Assembly (NCBI GenBank): GCA_030066665.1
Contig: JASJBD010000013.1
Location: 1 to 43,238, forward strand
Origin: Gammaproteobacteria bacterium
GTDB lineage: Bacteria; Pseudomonadota; Gammaproteobacteria; Steroidobacterales; GCA-2729495
Direction of reading: 5' to 3'
Length of the DNA stretch: 43,238 nucleotides
Under the pieces are notes generated by a model that made no database searches, was not told the DNA's origin, and worked only from the letters and a program-made list of their open reading frames with translations. The translations under genes were made by a program, and so were the position numbers. This document shows, piece after piece, positions 1 to 7,354 of the stretch (within the stretch, counting starts at the first letter, position 1; the number at the start of each line of letters is the position of its first letter).

Positions 1-2
1 CA

Positions 3-287
3 ATTGGACAAGTGCACAATTTCTTGCGTCGGCAGAATTTCAACGATGTCGAAGTATTGCCGTTTTTTTCGATGGTCGACTTACGGAAAAACCTGCATCG
101 CGAAATGCTCGACTATCCACCAACCGAGATTGGCCCGATGCTGCAAAGCTGGATACCGTATGCCAGCGAGGTCGAACGCATGACGTTGCGCCGCGCGCCG
201 CTGGTGAGTTTTTCGCCGGGTGGCCGGGCGGGTCTCGCTTACGATGCGCTGTGGGCCGAAATCCGCGACCGGTTGCGCTGGCGCTGA
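3..287 (+). CDS. ParA/MinD-family ATPase, C-terminal part
   Basis: Partial gene: the frame is open to the left edge, so the start and the Walker A (deviant P-loop) part lie outside the window. The visible 94 residues resemble the C-terminal third of ParA/Soj-type partition ATPases, with the family-like stretch LPFFSMVDLRKNLHRE followed by IPYASEVERM and a final helix ALWAEIRDRLRW. ParA proteins bind ATP and DNA and position chromosomes or protein clusters; this role is known for the family and cannot be confirmed here because the nucleotide-binding motifs are missing. A strong terminator follows 14 bases after the stop codon, so this is the last gene of its transcript. Confidence 0.65.
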   Translation: MGQVHNFLRRQNFNDVEVLPFFSMVDLRKNLHREMLDYPPTEIGPMLQSWIPYASEVERMTLRRAPLVSFSPGGRAGLAYDALWAEIRDRLRWR

Positions 288-301
288 CTCCGGCAAAAAA
301 A

Positions 302-325
302 CGGCGGGGAATCCCCGCCGTTTTT
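302..325. terminator. Rho-independent terminator, possibly bidirectional
   Basis: An 8-bp perfect GC-rich stem (302-309 with 313-320) has a 3-base loop, is followed by five T (321-325) and is preceded by seven A (295-301). It can therefore terminate the ParA-like gene rightward and the secreted-protein gene (371-748) leftward. The two genes converge on it. Confidence 0.9.
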
Positions 326-370
326 CCGATCGCGGCCAGAGACTCTGACCGAATACTTGCTGAACATTGT

Positions 371-748
371 TTACAGGTCGGACCAGTCGCCCCCCTGGAA
401 GCCGCAACCAATCTCCAGGCCGCCGAGGTCGCCGCCGTAGTAAACGAGCTTCACATCACCGGTATCGCACATGCCGGTGGCGCCATCCATCGGGCAGGAC
501 CCTTCGCCATGCGCCGCATCGCTATTGTCGTCGGTGGTACCCAGTTTCTCGCAGCCGGCGACGTTTGCCGGATCCTGGCAGGTCTTGACCTGCTCATCCA
601 TCATCAGGTTCTGCAGCATGTAGATGCAATGACCGTCCCCCGGCTGACCCTTCGGCGAATCGTCGCCTTCACTATGCATGCCGGCAAATACACCGGCGGT
701 CAGCATCAAGCCCATCAGGACTGACAGGCATTTCAAAACATTCCTCAT
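371..748 (-). CDS. small cysteine-rich secreted protein, function unknown
   Basis: 125-residue protein with a clear Sec signal peptide (residues 1-22: charged start, hydrophobic core, cleavage near VFA). The mature part is acidic and glycine-rich and has six cysteines (about residues 41, 57, 66, 85, 94, 115), an even number that suggests three disulfides in the periplasm or outside the cell. The ATG is preceded by GAGG 11 bases upstream. It has its own terminator side (302-325) and no operon partner: the next leftward gene ends at 804. I do not recognise a family. Signal peptide and cysteine count are seen; disulfide bonding is inferred. Confidence 0.7.
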   Translation of the reverse strand: MRNVLKCLSVLMGLMLTAGVFAGMHSEGDDSPKGQPGDGHCIYMLQNLMMDEQVKTCQDPANVAGCEKLGTTDDNSDAAHGEGSCPMDGATGMCDTGDVKLVYYGGDLGGLEIGCGFQGGDWSDL

Positions 749-803
749 ATCCCAGACCTCACTCTAATTGAGACTTGTTGTGGTAATCGGTGGCATAAGC
801 GTA

Positions 804-1685
804 TCAGATCCATGCCGTATTGAAGGACACGCGATGCATCAGCCGGTGCGACTGGCCAAAATCGAATATGCCCCGGTGCAGGGTCGAATAGTTGTCCCAC
901 AACGCCAGGGTCCCGGGGGCCCAGTGCAGGCGCGCCTGGTACTCAGGCCGTGTCTGGTGCGCGAACAGGAAATCCAGCACCGCGCGGCTTTCCTGCCGGC
1001 CCATACCCACAATCTCCCGCGCCATCAGCTCCGAAACGAACAGGAATTGGCGGCCGGATTCGGGATGTGTGCACACTACACGATGCTCGGTCGGCGGCAG
1101 GTACTTGCGCATATCCCCGAGTGCTTTGCCGCCAATCTCATCAATGACCCGCCACGGGTTATTGGCAATATTGTCGTGGATGCAGGTCAGCCCGCGGAGA
1201 AATTCCTGCCAGGCCGGTGACAGATCTTCATAAGCTGCGCACTGGTCCGCCCAGACGGTGTCGCCACCACCAACCGGCACAGCGTGGGCGTACAACAGCG
1301 AACCGCGGGTTGGTTTATCGCGAAACGAGCTGTCGGCGTGCCAGTTGATGTCGGCCACCGGGCCCTCGTACATGTCCGGGTACTCCTGCACCCACACGCC
1401 TTCGAAACCCTCGAGGCTGCCTACGTAACCGAGTTTCTGAATCTCGCCAAACTTCTGACCCAAGGCCAGTTGCTGACCGGGTTCGAGTTCCTGTTCTCGG
1501 AAAAACAGCACCTGGTACTTGACCCACGCTGCGCGAATTTCCTGGAACAGCTCGTTATCGTCGATTGCGGCGGCGATCTGGATGCCTTCTATGTCAGCGC
1601 CAAACGTGCCGGTGACGGGCCGCGCCTCGAACCGGCTGTATGCGGTCGTGTCGATCGGCACGCGATTCTGCAGTGCTTCGTCCAT
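804..1685 (-). CDS. TauD/TfdA-family Fe(II)/2-oxoglutarate dioxygenase
   Basis: 293 residues from the ATG at 1685, chosen because GGAGG lies 5 bases before it and because a longer frame would run back over the cytochrome c stop. The family uses Fe(II) and 2-oxoglutarate to hydroxylate sulfonates, aryloxyacids or related substrates. The iron triad is visible: WHADSSF gives His116 and Asp118, and NYSTLHRG gives His270; Arg281/Arg285 in SHRLMHRVSF would bind 2-oxoglutarate. It is the last gene of a leftward set after cytochrome c and a Tat-exported amidohydrolase. Family is confident; the substrate is not, and the neighbours do not point to sulfonate (no ABC transporter). Confidence 0.85.
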   Translation of the reverse strand: MDEALQNRVPIDTTAYSRFEARPVTGTFGADIEGIQIAAAIDDNELFQEIRAAWVKYQVLFFREQELEPGQQLALGQKFGEIQKLGYVGSLEGFEGVWVQEYPDMYEGPVADINWHADSSFRDKPTRGSLLYAHAVPVGGGDTVWADQCAAYEDLSPAWQEFLRGLTCIHDNIANNPWRVIDEIGGKALGDMRKYLPPTEHRVVCTHPESGRQFLFVSELMAREIVGMGRQESRAVLDFLFAHQTRPEYQARLHWAPGTLALWDNYSTLHRGIFDFGQSHRLMHRVSFNTAWI

Positions 1686-1704
1686 GGCTGCCTCCAACCG
1701 CCAG

Positions 1705-2118
1705 TCAGGTTCCGGAAAACGTCCGGATGTGCGCCACCAGGTCCTTGATTTCCTGGTCGGTGAAATAGTCACCCCAGGCTTCCATGATGATTGAACGACC
1801 CACGGCCTCACCGCCGCGGCAGATCGCGAGGTACAGGAATGCGTCCGTCAGCGTGCGCATATATTCCGGGTTGCTCTGGTCGGCCGGCGGTTCATCCATG
1901 TGCATCACAATGACGTCAGTCTGACCGCCAGCGCCATGGCAATCCGCGCAGTTCTCCAGGTGCAGATCCGCACCCCGGCTCGCATCCCCCCGCAACTCGC
2001 CTTGCGGGACGCAGTCATTCGCAGTCAGCGCATCGTCACCCTCGGCCAATGCTGCGTTACTGACCAGGAGCCCGGCCGTGGCGAGCACGGTCAAGAGCAG
2101 ATTGGGCGTGACGCTCAT
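1705..2118 (-). CDS. periplasmic c-type cytochrome
   Basis: 137 residues. A Sec signal peptide ends near AALA (residue 25). One haem-binding site, CADCH, uses Cys57, Cys60 and His61; Met112 in SIIMEAWGDYFTDQEIKDL is the likely second axial ligand, followed by the terminal helix typical of class I cytochromes c. It would carry single electrons in the periplasm. The ATG overlaps the stop of the amidohydrolase gene by four bases (ATGA), so the two are probably translationally coupled. This links an electron carrier to an exported hydrolase; which enzyme donates the electrons is not visible. Confidence 0.85.
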   Translation of the reverse strand: MSVTPNLLLTVLATAGLLVSNAALAEGDDALTANDCVPQGELRGDASRGADLHLENCADCHGAGGQTDVIVMHMDEPPADQSNPEYMRTLTDAFLYLAICRGGEAVGRSIIMEAWGDYFTDQEIKDLVAHIRTFSGT

Positions 2119-3554
2119 GCGGCGACCCAGCCATAGGCGGTGTTGGTCGGCTGACCGCCGGCCTCGCGATAGGCCGTCTTGGCAGCGCTGAGCTGATCGC
2201 CCGGGAACGCCTCGCGCACTGCGTCGACGTCGATGTCGTACACACGTGCGCCATTGAGCCCGAAAATCTTCTCCCGGTCCGCGTCGGTGATGGCCGGGTA
2301 GCCGTATTGCTCCTGCAGCGCTTCGGGAATCTGGAAGCGCCGGAACGCCTCGATCAGCCATTGCGGCGAACCCCACCAGATGCAGTCGGTGCCCCACAGT
2401 ATTCGGTCCGGGCCGAAGCTTTTCATGAGTTGCCCCAGCAGGTGGCCCGCGATCTCCGGATGTGTGACGACCGAGAACGCGAATACCGTGCCGAGCTCGG
2501 CGTACACATTGGTCAGGCTTGGATCGGCGTCGATGTCCCTGCAGAGGTCTGTGACCCATGGCAGGTTGCCGTCCTCGCCGATACCGCTTTTTCCCGGTGG
2601 CAGCGACGACACCATGTGTTGCATACCCGAGTGATAAACGATGAAGTTCAGATCCGGGAAGTTCTTCGCGGCGACCGCGATGTCGTCCGGCGTCCAATAG
2701 AAATACTTGGGTTTGCCCTTGGGTCCGCGGCCCGGGATCGGCAGGCCTTTGTGCGCGCTGAGATTACGTATGCCGTGTTTTTGTGCCAGCTCGAGGAAGG
2801 GATAGGCGACTTGTTCATCGTCGAGGCGCCAAGGTGACGTCGGATTGCCGGTATAGAATTTCCAGCCATCGATGCCGAGTTCCTCGACCTGGTAAGCCGC
2901 GTCTTCGAGCGCGTTTGGCAGGGTCGGATCGCCCAGGCCGTGACTCAACATGCGCTGCGAACCGGCCGACTTGTTCAGTTGATTGCGGGTGTCGACCATA
3001 TCCTCGACCGGTAGCGCGAAGTGTTCGGGCGTACCGATGACCGCGCCGGAAATCATGGCCATCACGGTGTCGCTGTCGAAGAAGATCTCTTTCAGATAGT
3101 TCGCGCGATGCAGGTCGCCCGTCGTCGGCGCAACTTCAGCCAGCACCGGGTTGAGGCCGAGTTTGCCGGTCATGCGCCGAAACGCGAGTGGACCATCAAT
3201 GCTGTCTTTCACGTGATGCGTCTGGATATCGAAAATGAACTGGTCCTTCGGCCAGTTCTCGCCAAACGCGGCCGTCTCCAGTGCCTCCGCTTCACTGACG
3301 CGGAAGGTCTCTCCATAGACTTTGTTCATCGCGAGGAACGCCGCGGCCATGCCGCCGCTGGTCAGCAAGAAATCGCGGCGCGACAGGCCCAATCGCCGGC
3401 CGTAGGCGTCGGCCATGCCCAGCAACAATTTCTCGACCTTTTTCTGGTCGACGGTCTGGGGCATCGGCTCGAATTCCTCATTGGAAATCACCTGGGTCGG
3501 CAGCGGGGTACGCTGACCCGTCAACCGATCCTTGCGGCTTTTTCTTATCCACAT
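2115..3554 (-). CDS. Tat-exported amidohydrolase (Amidohydro_2, TIM barrel)
   Basis: 479 residues. A twin-arginine motif SRRDFL (58-63) and hydrophobic stretch GGMAAAFLAM sit behind an unusual 57-residue N-terminal extension. The start ATG is supported by AGGAG 9 bases upstream. Metal-site candidates of the amidohydrolase barrel are seen in order: FDIQTHH (His113/His114), SAHKG (His268), VYHSG (His308) and WGTDCIWWG (Asp390). The family hydrolyses or decarboxylates ring and amide substrates (aminocarboxymuconate-semialdehyde decarboxylase-like members included). It is co-transcribed with a GST upstream and cytochrome c and dioxygenase downstream. Substrate unknown; Tat export is inferred from the motif. 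Confidence 0.8.
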   Translation of the reverse strand: MWIRKSRKDRLTGQRTPLPTQVISNEEFEPMPQTVDQKKVEKLLLGMADAYGRRLGLSRRDFLLTSGGMAAAFLAMNKVYGETFRVSEAEALETAAFGENWPKDQFIFDIQTHHVKDSIDGPLAFRRMTGKLGLNPVLAEVAPTTGDLHRANYLKEIFFDSDTVMAMISGAVIGTPEHFALPVEDMVDTRNQLNKSAGSQRMLSHGLGDPTLPNALEDAAYQVEELGIDGWKFYTGNPTSPWRLDDEQVAYPFLELAQKHGIRNLSAHKGLPIPGRGPKGKPKYFYWTPDDIAVAAKNFPDLNFIVYHSGMQHMVSSLPPGKSGIGEDGNLPWVTDLCRDIDADPSLTNVYAELGTVFAFSVVTHPEIAGHLLGQLMKSFGPDRILWGTDCIWWGSPQWLIEAFRRFQIPEALQEQYGYPAITDADREKIFGLNGARVYDIDVDAVREAFPGDQLSAAKTAYREAGGQPTNTAYGWVAA

Positions 3555-3593
3555 GATGTCCGACTCCTCATAAGTCCGAAACGCGCCGCTCCA

Positions 3594-4268
3594 CTACGAC
3601 GTTTCCTCGACCGGAATGCCGATGTCCTCGTGCGCGATAACCTCGGTTTCGGTGGCCGCGGCATCCAGCCAGCGCTGCACGGCGGGTAGATCGATGACGG
3701 TTTTGACATACGCAGCCGACGCCGCCGGCAATTCCATGCCGTAGGTCCGAAAACGCATGACGACCGGGGCATACATCGCGTCGACGATCGAGAAAGGTCC
3801 GGCCAGCCATGGACCGTCGTTGCCGAAGCGGGACCTGCCTTCCTCCCACAGCTCGATCACCCGGGCGATATCTTGCTCTGCCTGTGGGCTGGCGGTGATA
3901 CCCGTACGCCGTGCCCTGCAGTTCATCGGGAACTCGTTGCGGAGTGCCAGGAAGCTCGAATGCATTTCGTGGGCGGCGGAGCGCGCAAAGATGCCTGCGG
4001 GCGGATTTTCGGGCCAGCCGGCGAGCTGCTGTCGCTCCGCGACGTACTCGCAGATCGCCAGCGACTCCCAGACCGTCGATTCGCCGTCGACAAGCGCCGG
4101 CACTTTGCGCGATGGCGAGTACCTCGCGAGCTCCGCTGCTGTATTCGGCTCATCAAGGGGGACGCGGATTTCTCTGAACTCGATGTCATTGGCCGCGAGA
4201 TAGAGCCAGGCGCGGAATGACCAGGATGAGTAATTCTTATTGCCGATGATCAGTGTCAGCTCACTCAT
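3594..4268 (-). CDS. glutathione S-transferase family protein
   Basis: 224 residues from ATG 4268; the upstream in-frame codons run into the divergent promoter region and are unlikely to be coding. The N-terminal thioredoxin fold begins LTLIIGNKNYSSWSFRAWL, with a Ser-Ser-Trp-Ser active-site region like bacterial GSTs of the YfcF/maleylacetoacetate-isomerase side, then KVPALVDG and ES (glutathione gamma-glutamyl contact) near 60-75, and an all-helical C-terminal domain. It probably conjugates or isomerises an electrophile with glutathione in the cytoplasm. It lies 39 bases upstream of the amidohydrolase gene on the same strand, so it may lead that operon. Confidence 0.8.
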   Translation of the reverse strand: MSELTLIIGNKNYSSWSFRAWLYLAANDIEFREIRVPLDEPNTAAELARYSPSRKVPALVDGESTVWESLAICEYVAERQQLAGWPENPPAGIFARSAAHEMHSSFLALRNEFPMNCRARRTGITASPQAEQDIARVIELWEEGRSRFGNDGPWLAGPFSIVDAMYAPVVMRFRTYGMELPAASAAYVKTVIDLPAVQRWLDAAATETEVIAHEDIGIPVEETS

Positions 4269-4275
4269 GTATACA

Positions 4276-4295
4276 GTGTGCCATACTCGCCACAC
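4276..4295. promoter_or_regulatory. short inverted repeat in divergent promoter region
   Basis: GTGTG (4276-4280) and CACAC (4291-4295) are separated by 10 bases, and the 8-bp palindrome TGTATACA (4268-4275) sits beside it over the GST start. The 49-base region between the divergent GST and sulfotransferase genes must hold both promoters, so these symmetric pieces could be an operator. Short repeats of this size can arise by chance. Confidence 0.2.
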
Positions 4296-4317
4296 GGCCC
4301 GTTACGGTGTCTTGCCT

Positions 4318-5478
4318 ATGTTGCAACTGCTGGTCACGAGTATTCGGCGACTCGCGAAACTCGTGGTGCAGGTGTTTTCTTCGCCGGTCCTGGATGGTCG
4401 TAGCCTGACCGCAACGCTGCTGCTGATTCTCGCCATTCCTCTGGCGCTCCTGTGGCTCGTGTTCCACTGGGTCACCTGGTTACTCGATGAGATTTTCTTC
4501 CGTGGCTATCGCCGCGTCGAGATTGTCGATCCAATATTCGTGCTTGGTCCGCCCCGCAGCGGGACGACTCATCTGCATCACGTGTTGTCACTCGACGAGG
4601 CGACCACGACCTTCCACACGTGGGAATGCCTGTTTGGCCTCTCTGTCACCGGGCGCAAGCTGTGCCTCTCACTGGCGGCGCTGGACCGCCTGCTCGGCCG
4701 GCCAGTCGGCCGCAGCGCGGGCTGGCTGGGCCAGCGACTGTTCGGGTCCATGGATGATGTTCATCCCGTGAGCCTTACCGCGCCTGAGGAAGACTTCCTT
4801 TGTCTGCTGCCGTTGCTTGCGTGTTTCCTGATCATCGTGCCGTTTCCGCGCGCGAGCTGGCTATGGCGCATGGCGCGTTTCGACAACCTGGTCGCGCCGG
4901 ACGAGCGGCGCGCCATTCTGGCGTACTACCGGGCCTGCGTTCAGAAGCATTTATATGTGTTCGGCCCGGACAAGCGATTCCTGTCAAAGAACGCGTCCTT
5001 CTCCGGTATGGCGCAGAGTTTGCTGGAGGAATTCCCGGGCGCGCGCATTCTCGCTTGCACTCGTGATCCGCTCGCGACTGTGCCATCGCAACTGAGCGCC
5101 TTGCGGCCGGCGCTGGCCGGGAGTGGCTTCGCAGGCGTGAGCGAAGAACTGCGGGATCGACTGGTCGACCTGCTGCGGTTCTATTACCTGCACCTGTCGG
5201 ATACCGCGGCAGAGCATCCGGACCGGCTGGCATTCGTTGCCAATCACGAGCTGCGCGACGAGCTGGCGGCCTGCGTCAGCCGGGCGTTGGCCGCGGTCGG
5301 GCTCGCGCCGAGCCCGACATTCCTCGCCCAGCTCGAAACGGTCGGCGCCGCGTCGCGTGGCTTTCGCTCCAGTCACGCCTATACGCTGGATGAATTTGGG
5401 CTGGATGCCGACCTGTTAAGATCCTTATTCTCGTCCGTGTACTCACGCTATAGCTTCGAGCAACCCGGTAACGGTTAA
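4318..5478 (+). CDS. membrane-anchored sulfotransferase family protein
   Basis: 386 residues from ATG 4318; upstream alternatives would overlap the GST gene. Residues 31-53 form a hydrophobic N-terminal segment, probably one membrane anchor. The 5'-phosphosulfate loop of PAPS-dependent sulfotransferases is seen as GPPRSGTT (77-84), and the 3'-phosphate site as CTRDPLATVPS (Arg249, Ser257). The family moves sulfate from PAPS to hydroxyl or amino groups of carbohydrates, lipids or peptides. It is followed after 3 bases by a GT4 glycosyltransferase and then a deacetylase, which suggests a glycan or glycolipid acceptor (inference). No PAPS synthesis genes are in the window. Confidence 0.8.
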   Translation: MLQLLVTSIRRLAKLVVQVFSSPVLDGRSLTATLLLILAIPLALLWLVFHWVTWLLDEIFFRGYRRVEIVDPIFVLGPPRSGTTHLHHVLSLDEATTTFHTWECLFGLSVTGRKLCLSLAALDRLLGRPVGRSAGWLGQRLFGSMDDVHPVSLTAPEEDFLCLLPLLACFLIIVPFPRASWLWRMARFDNLVAPDERRAILAYYRACVQKHLYVFGPDKRFLSKNASFSGMAQSLLEEFPGARILACTRDPLATVPSQLSALRPALAGSGFAGVSEELRDRLVDLLRFYYLHLSDTAAEHPDRLAFVANHELRDELAACVSRALAAVGLAPSPTFLAQLETVGAASRGFRSSHAYTLDEFGLDADLLRSLFSSVYSRYSFEQPGNG

Positions 5479-5481
5479 CAG

Positions 5482-6651
5482 ATGCAACGAGCCGCAGCCA
5501 AACAACCCCTGTCACTCGAGACGTTCATGGACGCGCCGCCGCAGATGCCGAGTGCCGGCATTGGGAAGATCGCGATCGTGTCGGATTCGCTGCCGGAGCG
5601 GAACGGCGTTGGCGCGTACTACCAGGACCTGGTCGATCAGCTGGCGGATCACGGCTATCAGACGGAATTTCTGTGTCCGCGCGGGCAGCGAGGCGAATAC
5701 CTGAAATTCCCGCTGCCGGGAGACTCGACCCAACGCATCTGGATTCCATCGCCGCGTCGCTTCCGCGCCGTCATGCGCGGGCTGCAGCCGGAGACGGTCG
5801 TTGTTGCGACGCCCGGTCCCTATGGCTTGCTCGGATGCTGGTGGGCGAATCGCCTTGACGCGAAGCTGGTGATCGGCTTTCACACGCATTTTTCCGGCGT
5901 GACCGACCTCTACCACAATCCATTTTTGCGCGCGTTCAGTCGTTTCTGGTTCGGTCTCGCTGACAAGATCCTGTTTCGATACGGCGACCTGGTGCTGGCC
6001 AATTCGCAGGGCATGGTCGATCTCGCATATCGACTGGGTGCAAAAGAGGTCGATGTGATGGGCACGCTCGTGCCGCGCGCGGCACTCGTCGAACCGGTCA
6101 CGCCAATGCGACAGCAGCTGGAACGCGTGCTGTTCGCCGGCCGGCTAGCGCCGGAAAAAAACATTCAGCTACTCATCGATGCGGCAGCCGAATTGCCGAA
6201 TATCCAGTTCACGATTGCCGGCGACGGACCGTTGAAAGCGTCGGTCGCCGAGCAGGCAAACCGGTCGCCGAATCTCGAGTACCTCGGCTGGGTGTCCCGA
6301 CGGGAACTGATGGCGCAGGTCGACCGGGCCGATATGCTCGTGTTGCCATCGAGTGTTGAATCATTTGGCACTGTGGCGCTGGAGGCCATGGTGCGGCAGC
6401 GGTTGGCATTGGTGTCGAATGCCTGCGGCATCGTCGACTGGCCGGGCCTTGCCGACCACCTGTACAGGATTGGGGACAGTCAGAGTGTCGCCGACGCGAT
6501 TCGGGACGTTGCGGGCCTGGCCCCGGGGGCGCGGGCCGCGACTGCGGCGGCGGCCAGGGACGCGGCCGTCAAACTCAATCACAGCAGCCTGATGCACTGG
6601 TTCAACCAGCTGCGCAAGACCGAGGCCACCGAGGCTGTCCGGCCCGCCTGA
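5482..6651 (+). CDS. GT4-family glycosyltransferase
   Basis: 389 residues; GT-B fold with an N-terminal acceptor domain (GVGAYYQDLVDQLADHG near 42-58) and a C-terminal nucleotide-sugar domain starting at VLFAGRLAPEKN. The EX7E motif ESFGTVALE is seen near residue 294 and retains both glutamates, so the enzyme is probably active and retaining. It would transfer a sugar from a nucleotide sugar at the inner face of the membrane; no signal peptide or membrane helix is seen. The start could instead be the internal ATG at 5527, since neither has a strong ribosome site. It sits between a sulfotransferase and a deacetylase gene. Confidence 0.85.
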   Translation: MQRAAAKQPLSLETFMDAPPQMPSAGIGKIAIVSDSLPERNGVGAYYQDLVDQLADHGYQTEFLCPRGQRGEYLKFPLPGDSTQRIWIPSPRRFRAVMRGLQPETVVVATPGPYGLLGCWWANRLDAKLVIGFHTHFSGVTDLYHNPFLRAFSRFWFGLADKILFRYGDLVLANSQGMVDLAYRLGAKEVDVMGTLVPRAALVEPVTPMRQQLERVLFAGRLAPEKNIQLLIDAAAELPNIQFTIAGDGPLKASVAEQANRSPNLEYLGWVSRRELMAQVDRADMLVLPSSVESFGTVALEAMVRQRLALVSNACGIVDWPGLADHLYRIGDSQSVADAIRDVAGLAPGARAATAAAARDAAVKLNHSSLMHWFNQLRKTEATEAVRPA

Positions 6652-6664
6652 AAACCGCCGCCAG

Positions 6665-7354
6665 TTGCTGGTATCCGTACATGACGTGATGCCTGCCACG
6701 CTAGACCGCACCCAGCAAATTCTCGGCTACCTCGAGGGTGTCGGAATTCGCACCGTGACACTGTTGATCGTGCCGGACACCGGTTGGAACGCACGCGAAC
6801 TGGACATTCTGCGGGAGCTGATCAGCGTTGGCGCGGAACTGGCCGGGCACGGCTGGCGGCATCAGGTCGACCAGATTCGCGGGCTGAAACATCGCCTGCA
6901 CAGCGCGTTCATATCCCGGGATGTCGCTGAACATCTCGCGCTGGATCGGACCGGTGCAATTGCGCTGATGCAACGCTGTTATGCGTGGTTCGGCGAGCAT
7001 GACCTGCCGTTACCGGAACTCTACGTGCCGCCGGCCTGGGCCATGGGTAACGTGCCGACGGTGGAACTGGATCGCCTGCCGTACACCAGCTACGAGTATG
7101 TCGGTGGCGTGTACTACAAGAAACTGCAGCGGCATATCGGCATTCCCATGGTCGGCTACGAGGCCGACACGACATTTCGCGCCTGGATGTGTCGCGCCTG
7201 GAATGCCGCCAACCTTGCCAGCGCCGGCTACCGGCGTCCGCTGCGCATTGCGATCCATCCACGGGACTTTGAGCTCCGACTGGCGCGAGACCTGCGCAAG
7301 TTATTGGACCAGGGGGGCTACGCCCTGTCTTACGGGGCGCTGGTTTCTGTTTGA
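6665..7354 (+). CDS. polysaccharide deacetylase family protein (DUF2334-like)
   Basis: About 229 residues from TTG 6665. No ATG is available before the first barrel strand; an upstream start inside the end of the glycosyltransferase gene (for example CTG 6635) is possible. Deacetylase metal-site features are visible: SVHDVMP (His6, Asp7), GHGWRH (His62, His66) and the late IHPRDF (His198). The family removes acetyl or similar groups from N-acetylated sugars. As third gene of the sulfotransferase-GT4 group it would expose a sugar amine, for example on the glycan built by the transferase (inference). Its 3' end overlaps the convergent EAL gene by 25 bases. Confidence 0.75.
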   Translation: MLVSVHDVMPATLDRTQQILGYLEGVGIRTVTLLIVPDTGWNARELDILRELISVGAELAGHGWRHQVDQIRGLKHRLHSAFISRDVAEHLALDRTGAIALMQRCYAWFGEHDLPLPELYVPPAWAMGNVPTVELDRLPYTSYEYVGGVYYKKLQRHIGIPMVGYEADTTFRAWMCRAWNAANLASAGYRRPLRIAIHPRDFELRLARDLRKLLDQGGYALSYGALVSV

